DNA of 15,132 bases, from the NCBI GenBank assembly GCA_004557545.1, contig SFGV01000047.1, forward strand, positions 1 to 15,132, written 5' to 3'. This document shows positions 1 to 7,359 of the stretch, piece by piece. Below the pieces are notes generated by a model. That model was not told where the DNA came from and made no database searches. It was given only the letters and a program-made list of their open reading frames with translations. The number at the start of each line of letters is the position of its first letter. Position 1 is the first letter of the stretch. The stretch is from Succinatimonas hippei. GTDB taxonomy: Bacteria > Pseudomonadota > Gammaproteobacteria > Enterobacterales > Succinivibrionaceae. The translations under genes and the position numbers were made by a program.

Positions 1-1
1 A

Positions 2-187
2 CAGCTTATTAAGATAGACAAGTGGTATCCCAGCAGTCAACTATGCCATATCTGTGGTTATCAGAATAGAGAAACAAAAGACCTGTCTATACGGGAATGG
101 GATTGTCCGAAATGTGGTAGTCACCATGATCGTGATAAGAACGCTGCAATAAATATTCGAGAAGAAGCCTGGCGAATGTCTGCCTAA
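2..187 (+). CDS. tnpB: TnpB C-terminus, IS200/IS605-family element copy 1 (cut by the window edge)
   Basis: This is the last 61 codons of a TnpB RNA-guided nuclease, the ancestor family of Cas12; the rest lies left of the window. It shows the zinc-ribbon pattern CHIC...CPKC, followed by the RuvC-III segment RDKNAAINI, whose Asp is the third metal-binding residue in TnpB proteins. The reading frame is open from base 2 to the TAA at 185-187. A shorter but very similar copy lies at 7026-7211. In this family TnpB uses an RNA made from the element's right end to cut DNA and favour retention of the element. Whether the full gene is intact cannot be seen here. The family call is firm; intactness is unknown. 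Confidence 0.88.
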   Translation, partial: QLIKIDKWYPSSQLCHICGYQNRETKDLSIREWDCPKCGSHHDRDKNAAINIREEAWRMSA

Positions 188-322
188 CCAATCTCGTAAA
201 AATACCGTGGGTTGCACGGGAATCTGCGCCTGTGGAGAGAGTGTAAGTCGCCGCAATTCCTTGGAGCTGGAGTGCTGTTCTCGAAGAATCAGGAAGCTCC
301 CGCCTCTATAGGCGGTTACGTT
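188..322 (+). ncRNA. Right end and putative omega-RNA (reRNA) of IS200/IS605 copy 1
   Basis: The stretch right after tnpB matches the region after the second tnpB remnant (7212-7358) closely, although it is non-coding. It contains a small hairpin with arms CCGTG/CACGG at 205-219, a longer-range stem of 263-268 with 295-300, and a terminal hairpin CCGCCT-ctat-AGGCGG at 300-315. The terminal hairpin is typical of subterminal right-end structures recognised by Y1 transposases. The resemblance between copies fades after the shared TACGTT at 317-322, so the element end is placed there. In known IS605 systems the guide is read from the flank just beyond the end. The exact RNA ends are not determined; the RNA could start inside tnpB. 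Confidence 0.7.
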
Positions 323-391
323 AACCTCAACTTTTGTATATGGATCCCCTGTATCAGACGGTGTTAAAAACGTCCAATCAGCCACGTTTCT

Positions 392-420
392 TTCAGAGTT
401 TGGCCATTAAGGGTTAGAAT
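392..420 (+). promoter_or_regulatory. Possible promoter for the accD operon
   Basis: A -10-like TAGAAT (415-420) lies 17 bases after a weak -35-like TTCAGA (392-397), 45 bases before the accD start. It is the best sigma-70 match between the IS right end and accD. It is a motif match only. Confidence 0.35.
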
Positions 421-464
421 ATGGCACGGCCCAATCGGGGCGCGACCTTAGCAAAGGCAGGTAT

Positions 465-1412
465 ATGAGCTGGTTTGATAACGTTTTTCACAAGAGCAAT
501 CCGACAGAGAAGCATGAGATCCCTGAGGGAGTGTGGACCAAATGTGAGGGCTGCGATCAGGTACTCTACCGCGCTGAGCTTGAGCGCAACCTGTTTGTCT
601 GCCCCAAATGCGGACACCATATGCGCATCCGCGCCAGAGCAAGAATTGACTCTTTTCTGGATCCGGACGGGCGCTCTGAGATCGCGGCAAATCTGGAGCC
701 GCGCGATATCCTGAAGTTCAAGGATTTGAAGCGCTACAGCGATCGCATCAAGGCCGCCCAGAAGAAAACCGGTGAGAAGGACGCCCTCGTGGTCATGAAG
801 GGAACCCTGAAGGGGCTTCCGGTGGTGGTTGCGGCCTTTGATTTTGATTTCATGGGCGGATCCATGGGATCGGTGGTCGGCGCGAGATTCTGCGCCGGAA
901 TAAGCGAATGCTTAAGAGAGCGCCGCGCCATGGTCTGCTTCTCCACATCAGGCGGCGCGCGCATGCAGGAATCTCTGTTCTCGCTCATGCAGATGGCCAA
1001 GACCTCCGCGGCGCTGGCGCGCCTTTCAAAGGCCGGGCTTCCTTTTATCAGCGTGCTTACCAATCCGACCATGGGCGGCGTCAGCGCGTCACTTGCGATG
1101 CTTGGAGACGTGAATATCGCAGAACCCGGCGCTCTTATAGGCTTCGCAGGTCCCCGCGTGATTGAGCAGACGGTGCGCGAAACCCTGCCTGAAGGCTTCC
1201 AGCACGCGGAATTTTTAAAGGAAAAGGGCGCCATCGACATGATCGTGACGCGCAAGGACATGCGTGATGAGATAGCCAAGCTCATTGCCCTGATGATGCT
1301 GCTGCCAAATCCAGATACCGCGGTTGCCGAGGTCAAGGCGGTGCGCGAGCAGAACCGCGCCGGCAGGAAAAAGACTCAGAGTACCCAGAAGAAGGCTGCG
1401 ACCAGGATATGA
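465..1412 (+). CDS. accD: Acetyl-CoA carboxylase carboxyltransferase subunit beta
   Basis: AccD is one half of the carboxyltransferase of acetyl-CoA carboxylase. Together with AccA it moves the carboxyl group from biotin (on AccB) to acetyl-CoA, giving malonyl-CoA for fatty acid synthesis in the cytoplasm. The 315-residue protein has the N-terminal four-cysteine zinc finger (C27, C30, C46, C49) and the crotonase-like core with GGSMGSVVG, TSGGARMQES and TNPTMGGVSASLA stretches. The length is close to the roughly 300 residues usual for the family, with a Lys/Arg-rich tail. An AGG-rich ribosome site lies just upstream of ATG 465. The stop overlaps the folC start by four bases (ATGA), indicating translational coupling. 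The accD-folC-dedD order is the one known from Escherichia coli and relatives. Confidence 0.97.
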   Translation: MSWFDNVFHKSNPTEKHEIPEGVWTKCEGCDQVLYRAELERNLFVCPKCGHHMRIRARARIDSFLDPDGRSEIAANLEPRDILKFKDLKRYSDRIKAAQKKTGEKDALVVMKGTLKGLPVVVAAFDFDFMGGSMGSVVGARFCAGISECLRERRAMVCFSTSGGARMQESLFSLMQMAKTSAALARLSKAGLPFISVLTNPTMGGVSASLAMLGDVNIAEPGALIGFAGPRVIEQTVRETLPEGFQHAEFLKEKGAIDMIVTRKDMRDEIAKLIALMMLLPNPDTAVAEVKAVREQNRAGRKKTQSTQKKAATRI

Positions 1413-2728
1413 CACCCCGTGAAGCGCTGCCCGGCACGCTTAACGAGTGGGTAAATTTCTTAAGCGATCTCAACCCTGATCATATTGAGCTGGGTCTTGA
1501 ACGCGTGAGAACGGTACTTCTGCGCTTAAAACTTGACAATCTTAAAAATATTCCGGTTATTGAGTTTGCCGGTACCAACGGCAAAGGATCCACGGCCGCG
1601 CTGGTCGCCGCGACGCTTGATGAGGCTGGAATAGCGTGCGGACTGTACACCTCGCCTCACCTGCACCGCTTTAACGAAAGAGTGCGTATAAACGGGCATG
1701 ACATAGATGATGTCATGTTATGTGATGCTTTAAGCGCCGTATACGAAGCTGCGAACGCTCAAAGCCCCGTGAGTCTTACCTATTTTGAATACACTACCCT
1801 TGCCGCGCTGTGGTGTTTTAACGCGGCGAAGGTGCGGGCGATGTGCCTTGAAATTGGTCTGGGCGGCAGGCTTGACGCGGTAAACGTTATTGACGCTGAT
1901 ATCGCGGTGATAGTGTCAATCGGTTTTGATCACATGGCGATTTTGGGAAATACTCTGTCAAAAATCGCTTATGAGAAGGCCGGGATCATAAAAAAAGGAT
2001 CGGTCACCATTACAGGTGAGCTCCTGCCTGAGGCCGCGGCTGTAGTAAAGTCGCGCTGCTCTGAGCTTGAAAGCCCTCTATTCTCGCAGGGTGAGGATTT
2101 CTGGTTTGAAAAAAACGGCGATGGCTTTTGCTATCGTGACAAACAAAAAAACGTGCAGAATTTCCCTTCACCGCTGGTTCCGGTTGAATGCGCGGCGGTC
2201 GCCAGCGCGGTCATTTCAAAGCTTGCCGGTCTTAAAAAGCTTCCTGAGAGTACGGAGCTTTTTATGGCCGAGCGGAGGGTTATCTCCAGGGTGTGTCTGC
2301 CCGGACGCATGCAGAGAGTGCATCAGCGTCCTGATGTGTACTTTGATGTCGCCCACAACGTACCGGCGGCCGAGCATCTTAAAAAAGCGCTTTTGTCGCG
2401 CCCAAAGCCTAAGCGCCGTCTTGCTGTGGTGGGAATGCTCCGGGATAAGGATATTGAAGGAGTACTCGGGATCCTTTGTGGGTGTTTTGACGCGTTTTAT
2501 ACCGCGACGCTTCACTCCGGGCGCGGGGAGAACGCTCAAAGACTTCAGGACGCGCTTATAAAGTCAGGCTGCATACCTTCTTTGGTAAAATCATATGACA
2601 GTGTGTCATCAGCTCTAAAAGCTTGTGTTGATGAGGCTGCGCCTTGTGATGAAATAGTAGTCTTTGGTTCATTTGTCACCGTATCTGAGGCGTCCGACTG
2701 CGCGTCAGAAATATTTTGCAGGGGATAA
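1409..2728 (+). CDS. folC: Bifunctional dihydrofolate synthase / folylpolyglutamate synthase
   Basis: FolC adds glutamate to dihydropteroate to make dihydrofolate, and then lengthens the glutamate tail of folates, using ATP in the cytoplasm. The 439-residue protein is of the usual size. It carries the Mur-ligase-like P-loop GTNGKGS at residues 55-61, then the TSPHL and FNERV segments, LEIGLGGRLDAVN, and the second-domain DVAHN motif that typifies the family. The start ATG overlaps the accD stop by four bases. The downstream gene starts two bases after the FolC stop. FolC and FolE, three genes further on, both act in folate synthesis, so the run carries two steps of that pathway. Confidence 0.96.
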   Translation: MTPREALPGTLNEWVNFLSDLNPDHIELGLERVRTVLLRLKLDNLKNIPVIEFAGTNGKGSTAALVAATLDEAGIACGLYTSPHLHRFNERVRINGHDIDDVMLCDALSAVYEAANAQSPVSLTYFEYTTLAALWCFNAAKVRAMCLEIGLGGRLDAVNVIDADIAVIVSIGFDHMAILGNTLSKIAYEKAGIIKKGSVTITGELLPEAAAVVKSRCSELESPLFSQGEDFWFEKNGDGFCYRDKQKNVQNFPSPLVPVECAAVASAVISKLAGLKKLPESTELFMAERRVISRVCLPGRMQRVHQRPDVYFDVAHNVPAAEHLKKALLSRPKPKRRLAVVGMLRDKDIEGVLGILCGCFDAFYTATLHSGRGENAQRLQDALIKSGCIPSLVKSYDSVSSALKACVDEAAPCDEIVVFGSFVTVSEASDCASEIFCRG

Positions 2729-2730
2729 AA

Positions 2731-3591
2731 ATGGCTTTTGGCAGAAAATTGCGCAATCGTTTGGTAGGTCTTCTGGTACTGGTATCTTTAGTGCTGATCC
2801 TGCTGCCCATGGTTATGAGACCTGAGGATACCTACAAGAAATCTGACAAGAGCATCGCTGTGGATCAGAATGGCGCCATGACCGATTCCTCAGGACGCAT
2901 GGTTGAAAGCGGCGAGCATGATTACAGCGATCTGCTCTCGCCTGTAGAGGATAACGATGTTTCCCCAGGTGACATCGCCGCGCAGAATAGTGGATCGAAC
3001 GCAAACCCAGGCGCTATTCCGGTTCCTCCTGAAATTAAAACTTCCGACGTCCCGCAAAATCAGGGCGCTTCATCTGGTGCGGCGTTAAACTCAAACGCCG
3101 CTAACCCGACGGAGTCAAATCAGGCCGCTCCCTCTCCGGTGCCAGCAAAACCCGCCGCGCGCGAGATCCCAAAGGATCCTGACACTCAGGTTGAGATGCT
3201 AAAGAGCGCCCGTAACAACGCAAATCAGAATAAGCCCAAGGCGCAGAGCGCTTCATCTTCTTCCCAAAGCGAGACTCTTGTAAGCAGGAGAGCGCAGCAA
3301 AAGAATGACAAGACCGCGTCTCATAATTCAAAGAGCACGGCTCAATCTGTGCCTAACAGCGGAAGCTACTCGGTTCAGGTAGGTGTATTCAGCAACCCCG
3401 CCAACGCGCAGAAGGTAGCCTCAAAGCTGCGCTCCGCCGGGATCGCGGTTAGAACCGAAAACGCCACATTAGGAGGAAAATCCGTGGTAAGAGTGCTCGC
3501 AGGATCGGCGACAAGCCGAGAGGCGGCGCAGGGCATAGCCCAGAGAGTAAGTCAGATCACTGGCTCCAAAGCCAACGTTGTCGCGAACTGA
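2731..3591 (+). CDS. dedD: DedD-like SPOR-domain cell-division protein
   Basis: This is a 286-residue protein with a short basic N-terminus, one membrane helix (about residues 10-29), a long low-complexity linker rich in Ser, Asn, Gln, Pro and Ala, and a C-terminal SPOR domain (about 210-286, beginning YSVQVGVFSN). SPOR domains bind denuded septal peptidoglycan. In E. coli DedD is an inner-membrane protein of the division septum encoded next to folC, exactly as here. ATG 2731 is preferred over a TTG 15 bases earlier because an AGGGG ribosome site (2720-2724) sits at the right distance and the protein then begins directly with the basic segment. The topology (linker and SPOR domain in the periplasm) is inferred from the family. 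Confidence 0.92.
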   Translation: MAFGRKLRNRLVGLLVLVSLVLILLPMVMRPEDTYKKSDKSIAVDQNGAMTDSSGRMVESGEHDYSDLLSPVEDNDVSPGDIAAQNSGSNANPGAIPVPPEIKTSDVPQNQGASSGAALNSNAANPTESNQAAPSPVPAKPAAREIPKDPDTQVEMLKSARNNANQNKPKAQSASSSSQSETLVSRRAQQKNDKTASHNSKSTAQSVPNSGSYSVQVGVFSNPANAQKVASKLRSAGIAVRTENATLGGKSVVRVLAGSATSREAAQGIAQRVSQITGSKANVVAN

Positions 3592-3599
3592 GGTATAAG

Positions 3600-4391
3600 A
3601 TGGCAGCAGATATTCTTGATATCGTACATGAGTGCGACAGAGTTCTTGACGCGGGCGCGTTTAACGATGTCGCCTACAACGGTCTTCAGGTTGAGGGCAG
3701 ACGTGCATGTAAAAGGATCATGATTGCCTGCACGGCGTCTCAGAGAGCTATTGACAGCGCGATCGCTGGAAAAGCCGATACTATTCTGGTGCACCACGGG
3801 CTTATGTGGAAGGGCAACAGTCAGCCTTATACCGGGATCTATAAAAAAAGACTCAAGGCTCTGCTTGAGCACGATATAAATCTCATCGCCTACCATCTGC
3901 CGCTTGACGCGAGCAAGCAATACGGCAATAACGCTTATCTGGCACAGTTGCTGTGTGGAAAGGATCCAGAGTGGGTTGAACCGGGGAATCCCCAGTCAAT
4001 TGGTATGGTGTGTGATCTTAAGGAAAAGCTCGCTCCATATGAGATAGGCGCGACTTTGAGCACCAACCTTAACTGCGGTGTGCTGGTTTCACAGGGTGTG
4101 CAGAAAGATGTTACGAGCCTTGGGATCTGCTCGGGTTCAGGCTCATTCATGCTCGATGGCGAATGTGATTTTGATATGCTCATAACCGGAGACTGCACCG
4201 AGCAGGGCTGGCATATAGCGCAGGAAAAAGGGATCGTGCTTGGGGTTATGGGACATGACAGCTCAGAGCTTGGCGGTGTGCGGCTGCTTGGTCGTTATCT
4301 TAAGGAAAAGTTTAAGCTTGAGCTCTTTTCGGAGCTGTACGATCCCATGCAGGATACGGCGCTCGCGCTTATGAATCCATCAAAGAGATGA
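3600..4391 (+). CDS. Nif3/YbgI-family dinuclear metal protein (often named GTP cyclohydrolase 1 type 2)
   Basis: This is a 263-residue Nif3-like protein. The family forms toroidal hexamers with a two-metal centre. Here the likely ligands are visible: H65-H66 in VHHGLMWKG, H99 and D103 in AYHLPLDAS, and H219 with E223 in GHDSSELGG. The cellular reaction is not settled. Some members are reported to act on GTP, and others are linked to metal or DNA damage phenotypes, so the common product name should be read loosely. The start follows a GAGGT ribosome site that overlaps the dedD stop. The gene is followed at once by folE (4-base gap), a neighbourhood that could suggest pterin chemistry, though simple operon membership is an equally good explanation. 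Confidence 0.9.
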   Translation: MAADILDIVHECDRVLDAGAFNDVAYNGLQVEGRRACKRIMIACTASQRAIDSAIAGKADTILVHHGLMWKGNSQPYTGIYKKRLKALLEHDINLIAYHLPLDASKQYGNNAYLAQLLCGKDPEWVEPGNPQSIGMVCDLKEKLAPYEIGATLSTNLNCGVLVSQGVQKDVTSLGICSGSGSFMLDGECDFDMLITGDCTEQGWHIAQEKGIVLGVMGHDSSELGGVRLLGRYLKEKFKLELFSELYDPMQDTALALMNPSKR

Positions 4392-4395
4392 AATT

Positions 4396-5052
4396 ATGAA
4401 TGAACAGGAGCCTCTGTCTGAAGAGGCGCGTATGGTGCGTGACGCTCTTATAGCGCGTGGGCTTGAAAATCCCGGAATTGAAAACGGCATGAGCCCGGAG
4501 CAGAAAAAAGAGGTTATATCCTCGTCTTTTGCCAGGATCATGGAAGCCTTAGGTCTTGATCTCAAGGATGACAGCCTCATGGAGACTCCGCGCCGGGTCG
4601 CGCGCATGTATGTCGATGAGGTGTTCTCGGGGCTTGATTACCATAATTTTCCCAAGGTCTCGGTGTTTGACAACAAGATGCATTTTGACGAGATGGTCAA
4701 GGTCGGCGGGATCACGCTGACCTCAACCTGTGAGCATCATTTTGTGGTCATGGACGGGGTCGCCAAGGTCGCGTACATGCCATCTGACAAGATCATAGGT
4801 TTGTCCAAGATCAACCGCATCGTGCAGTTTTTTGGAAAAAGACCCCAGGTTCAGGAGCGCATGACCCAGCAGATCCTGGTGGCTTTGCAGACTCTATTGC
4901 ATACCAAGAATGTTGCCGTCACAATAACAGCGGTGCATTATTGCGTTAAATCCCGTGGTGTGCGTGATCCGGCATCATCAACTACAACTACAGCTCTGGG
5001 CGGATATTTCAAAACCAATTCGCTCTCACGCCATGAATTTCTGACTGACTAG
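4396..5052 (+). CDS. folE: GTP cyclohydrolase I
   Basis: FolE converts GTP to 7,8-dihydroneopterin triphosphate, the first step of tetrahydrofolate synthesis. The 218-residue protein has the family signatures: CEHHF, with zinc ligands C112 and H115; the third ligand C183 in VHYCVKSRGV; and the GLSKINRIV segment of the active site. The length matches the E. coli enzyme (about 222). The N-terminal 40 residues are acidic and less conserved, as is usual. The ATG lies four bases after the Nif3-family stop with only a weak ribosome site, so translation is probably coupled. The stop overlaps the AGGAG ribosome site of the next gene. Confidence 0.96.
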   Translation: MNEQEPLSEEARMVRDALIARGLENPGIENGMSPEQKKEVISSSFARIMEALGLDLKDDSLMETPRRVARMYVDEVFSGLDYHNFPKVSVFDNKMHFDEMVKVGGITLTSTCEHHFVVMDGVAKVAYMPSDKIIGLSKINRIVQFFGKRPQVQERMTQQILVALQTLLHTKNVAVTITAVHYCVKSRGVRDPASSTTTTALGGYFKTNSLSRHEFLTD

Positions 5053-5062
5053 GAGTCATGCC

Positions 5063-6169
5063 ATGACCGAGAAAGATAATTTTCTGGTTTCTCTGGTGGT
5101 TCCCTGCTTCAATGAGCATGAGACTATTGGTCCTTTTATGGACGCGGTGAACGCGAAGCTCGCGTCAGTAAAGGATCATCTGGAAATTGTTTTCATCGAC
5201 GATGGATCGCGTGATGACACCGCGAAGATCATCCATGATCTCTGTGAGAAGGATAAGCGGGTGAGTCTCATAAGGCTTTCGCGTAATTTCGGCAAGGAAG
5301 CGGGAATGTCAGCCGCCATTGACCTCGTAAAAGGGGACGCCATGGTGGTGATGGATGTCGATCTTCAGGATCCGCCTGAGCTGGTGCTTGATTTCATAAG
5401 GTGCTGGCGCGATGAGGGCGTTGACAATGTTTACGGCGTAAGGGTTGACCGCTCGCAGGACACTGAAACCAAGCGGGTGACCTCAGGGCTTTTCTACAAG
5501 GTATTCAACAAACTCTCCTCCCGCGTGAAGATCCCGGAAAACGTGGGAGATTTCAGGCTAATTGACCGCAAGATCATAGATACCTTAAAGGCTCTGCCTG
5601 AGCGCAACCGCTTTATGAAAGGTCTTTTCGCCTGGCCCGGGTTCACCTCACGCGGAATTGAGTACAAACGTCCTGAGCGTGTCGCCGGTCAGACCAAATG
5701 GAATTACTGGAAGCTCTGGAATTTTGCTCTGGATGGAATTTCAGGCTTCTCATCACTCCCTTTACGGGTGTGGTCGTATGTAGGCGGGGCTATTGGTCTC
5801 TTCGCCATACTCTATATGATCTTCATCTTTATTAAGACCATGATAGTCGGCATCGATGTTCCGGGCTACGCGTCAATCATGAGTACTATCTTGTTCTTGG
5901 GCTCCATTCAGCTTATCTCGGTTGGAGTGCTGGGCGAATACCTCGGCCGTCTTGGCGAGGAAGTAAAAGGGCGCCCGGTATATGTGGTGCGCTCACTGGA
6001 AGGACCTATAGCGTCCGTGACGGAGAAAGGCATCAGCTCCACGAAGATCGGTGTTACCTGCAATGAGGGCGCCGATTACCAGAAAAAGGCCAGCGCAGGT
6101 CCTGATGAGCCTCATCAGGAAGAGCCGGCCCTTAAGAATAAAAAGGACGACGGCAAGAGCGGGAACTGA
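5063..6169 (+). CDS. GtrB/ArnC-like family 2 polyprenyl-phosphate glycosyltransferase
   Basis: This is a 368-residue membrane-bound GT2 enzyme. It has the N-terminal GT-A fold (VVPCFNE, IDDGSRDDT, then D98 and D100 in MDVDLQDPPE as the metal/nucleotide-sugar site) and the RNFGKE and GDFRLIDR stretches typical of enzymes that load a sugar onto undecaprenyl or dolichyl phosphate. Two membrane helices follow (about 237-259 and 273-297). The last 50 or so residues are a polar, charged tail not expected in short GtrB proteins. The lipid-linked sugar is normally flipped and used to decorate O-antigen, lipid A or proteins, but no flippase or final transferase gene is nearby, so the sugar and target are unknown. 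The start is ATG 5063, not ATG 5058, which would give a two-codon frame; AGGAG at 5051-5055 supports it. Confidence 0.9.
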   Translation: MTEKDNFLVSLVVPCFNEHETIGPFMDAVNAKLASVKDHLEIVFIDDGSRDDTAKIIHDLCEKDKRVSLIRLSRNFGKEAGMSAAIDLVKGDAMVVMDVDLQDPPELVLDFIRCWRDEGVDNVYGVRVDRSQDTETKRVTSGLFYKVFNKLSSRVKIPENVGDFRLIDRKIIDTLKALPERNRFMKGLFAWPGFTSRGIEYKRPERVAGQTKWNYWKLWNFALDGISGFSSLPLRVWSYVGGAIGLFAILYMIFIFIKTMIVGIDVPGYASIMSTILFLGSIQLISVGVLGEYLGRLGEEVKGRPVYVVRSLEGPIASVTEKGISSTKIGVTCNEGADYQKKASAGPDEPHQEEPALKNKKDDGKSGN

Positions 6170-6172
6170 CAC

Positions 6173-6958
6173 ATGCGCATTGCGATGTGCGTTGAATACG
6201 AAGGATGGAACTATTTCGGGTTTCAGCGCCAGAACGAGTGCAAGAGCGTGCAGGGAGAACTTGAGCGCGCTCTTTCGATGATAGCTGACGAGAAGGTGAC
6301 ATTATCCTGCGCCGGACGCACTGACGCGGGGGTTAACGCCACCGGACAGGTCATTCACTTTGATTGTACGAAGGAGCGCTCCGACCGCTCATGGATAATG
6401 GGCACCAACTCTTATCTTCCGCGGGATATCGCGGTTTCATGGGCCTGTCATGTTGACGACTCCTTTCACGCGCGTTTTTCAGCAAGAGCCCGGCGTTACC
6501 GCTACATAATCCGCAATACCGTGGCCCGTCCCGGGGTACTCAGCCGCGGCGTATCCGCATATCATGGTGACTATGACACAACTCTTATGCACACAGCCGC
6601 GCAGTGCCTGCGCGGAGAGCATGATTTCAGCTCCTTTTGCGGCTCTGATGAGGAAAGCCGCTCAAAAAGCCGTTTTGTGCATTATGTAAGCGTTGAGCGT
6701 CATGGACCTTTTATTGTCTTTGACATTGCGGCCAACGCATTCTTAAACCATATGGTCAGAAATATCGTGGGATCGCTCCTGCTCATAGGTGAAGGAAAAA
6801 GAAATGTAGCATGGATGAGCGAGGTGCTTGAGGCGCGAAACCGTGATGCTGCCGGTCCTACCGCGAGACCTGACGGGCTGTATCTTGTGGATGTGACGTA
6901 TCCAGCTTCTTTTGCCCTGCCAAAACGCGATTACATAGGCCCGCTTTGGCTTGAATGA
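6173..6958 (+). CDS. truA: tRNA pseudouridine(38-40) synthase
   Basis: TruA isomerises uridines 38-40 in the anticodon stem-loop of many tRNAs. The 261-residue protein aligns by eye along its length with E. coli TruA: YEGWNYFGFQRQ near the start, the catalytic GRTDAGV with Asp51, FHARFSARARRYRY, then NAFLNHMVRNIVGSLL and GLYLVDVTYP. The residue after GRTDAGV is Asn55, where most family members have His (GVHA), a noteworthy but probably tolerated change. The gene begins three bases after the glycosyltransferase stop and is the last gene of the co-directional run. The region between it and the IS remnant has no clear terminator. Confidence 0.96.
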   Translation: MRIAMCVEYEGWNYFGFQRQNECKSVQGELERALSMIADEKVTLSCAGRTDAGVNATGQVIHFDCTKERSDRSWIMGTNSYLPRDIAVSWACHVDDSFHARFSARARRYRYIIRNTVARPGVLSRGVSAYHGDYDTTLMHTAAQCLRGEHDFSSFCGSDEESRSKSRFVHYVSVERHGPFIVFDIAANAFLNHMVRNIVGSLLLIGEGKRNVAWMSEVLEARNRDAAGPTARPDGLYLVDVTYPASFALPKRDYIGPLWLE

Positions 6959-7011
6959 ATAAGAAGAGCCGGGCTTCATGCACCGGATCTTTAACCTAAT
7001 CCGCCAGAAGT

Positions 7012-7033
7012 CCTCCACCTCTTAAGTGGGGGG
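7012..7033 (+). mobile_element. Left-end-like hairpin of IS200/IS605 copy 2
   Basis: CCTCCAC (7012-7018) can pair with GTGGGGG (7026-7032) across a 7-base loop. Subterminal imperfect hairpins of this kind mark the left ends of IS200/IS605 elements. It sits directly against the tnpB remnant, so everything between the left end and the last part of tnpB appears to be deleted. The left-end identity is inferred from structure and position, not from a match to a named element. Confidence 0.5.
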
Positions 7034-7211
7034 TAAGCAACTTATCAAGATAGACAAATGGTATCCAGACAGTCAGCTATGCCATGCCTGTGGCTACCAG
7101 AACAATAGCCCCAAAGACTTATCTGTGCGGGAATGGGATTGCCCTAAGTGTGGCAGTCATCATAACCGTGACAAGAACGCTTCAATAAATATTAGGGAAG
7201 AAGCCAGGTGA
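7026..7211 (+). pseudogene. tnpB: tnpB remnant, IS200/IS605 copy 2 (zinc ribbon and RuvC-III end only)
   Basis: From about codon 4 this open frame is collinear with the copy 1 TnpB C-terminus. It keeps the zinc ribbon (CHAC...CPKC) and RuvC-III segment (NRDKNASINI), then stops a few residues earlier (TGA 7209-7211). Everything N-terminal, including the first two catalytic acidic residues, is missing. The nominal GTG start lies inside the left-end hairpin, so translation is doubtful. It is best read as a deletion derivative whose ends and omega-RNA region were kept. Confidence 0.85.
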
Positions 7212-7358
7212 ATATCTGCCTGGCGTAACTCATAAAGTACCGTGGGTCGCACGGGAATCTACGCCTGTGGAGAGAGTGTAAGTCGCCATAACTCTTCGGA
7301 GTCAGCGGTGCTGTTCTCGTTGAAGCAGGAAACTCCCGCCTCTATAGGCGGGTACGTT
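7212..7358 (+). ncRNA. Right end and putative omega-RNA of IS200/IS605 copy 2
   Basis: This is collinear with 188-322. It keeps the CCGTG/CACGG mini-hairpin, the strongly conserved GTGGAGAGAGTGTAAGTCGCC block (21 bases, beginning near 7267), the GTGCTGTTCTC loop, and a perfect 7-bp terminal hairpin CCCGCCT-ctat-AGGCGGG at 7335-7352. The long-range stem 7298-7302 with 7332-7336 has a T-A pair where copy 1 has C-G, a compensatory change that supports an RNA structure. It could still be transcribed and supply a guide to a TnpB made elsewhere, but that is speculation. Confidence 0.65.
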
Positions 7359-7359
7359 C

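Noticed and set aside
41..385. 114-codon open frame on the - strand starting with a GTG at 383-385
   Set aside because: It runs antisense through the IS right end and tnpB, has no ribosome site, and the IS part is explained by the element. The first 20 or so residues could be a relic of a gene cut by the IS, but nothing supports that.
734..1336. 200-codon open frame antisense to accD
   Set aside because: It is an antisense shadow in GC-rich coding DNA with Ser/Arg-rich composition. accD on the + strand is certain.
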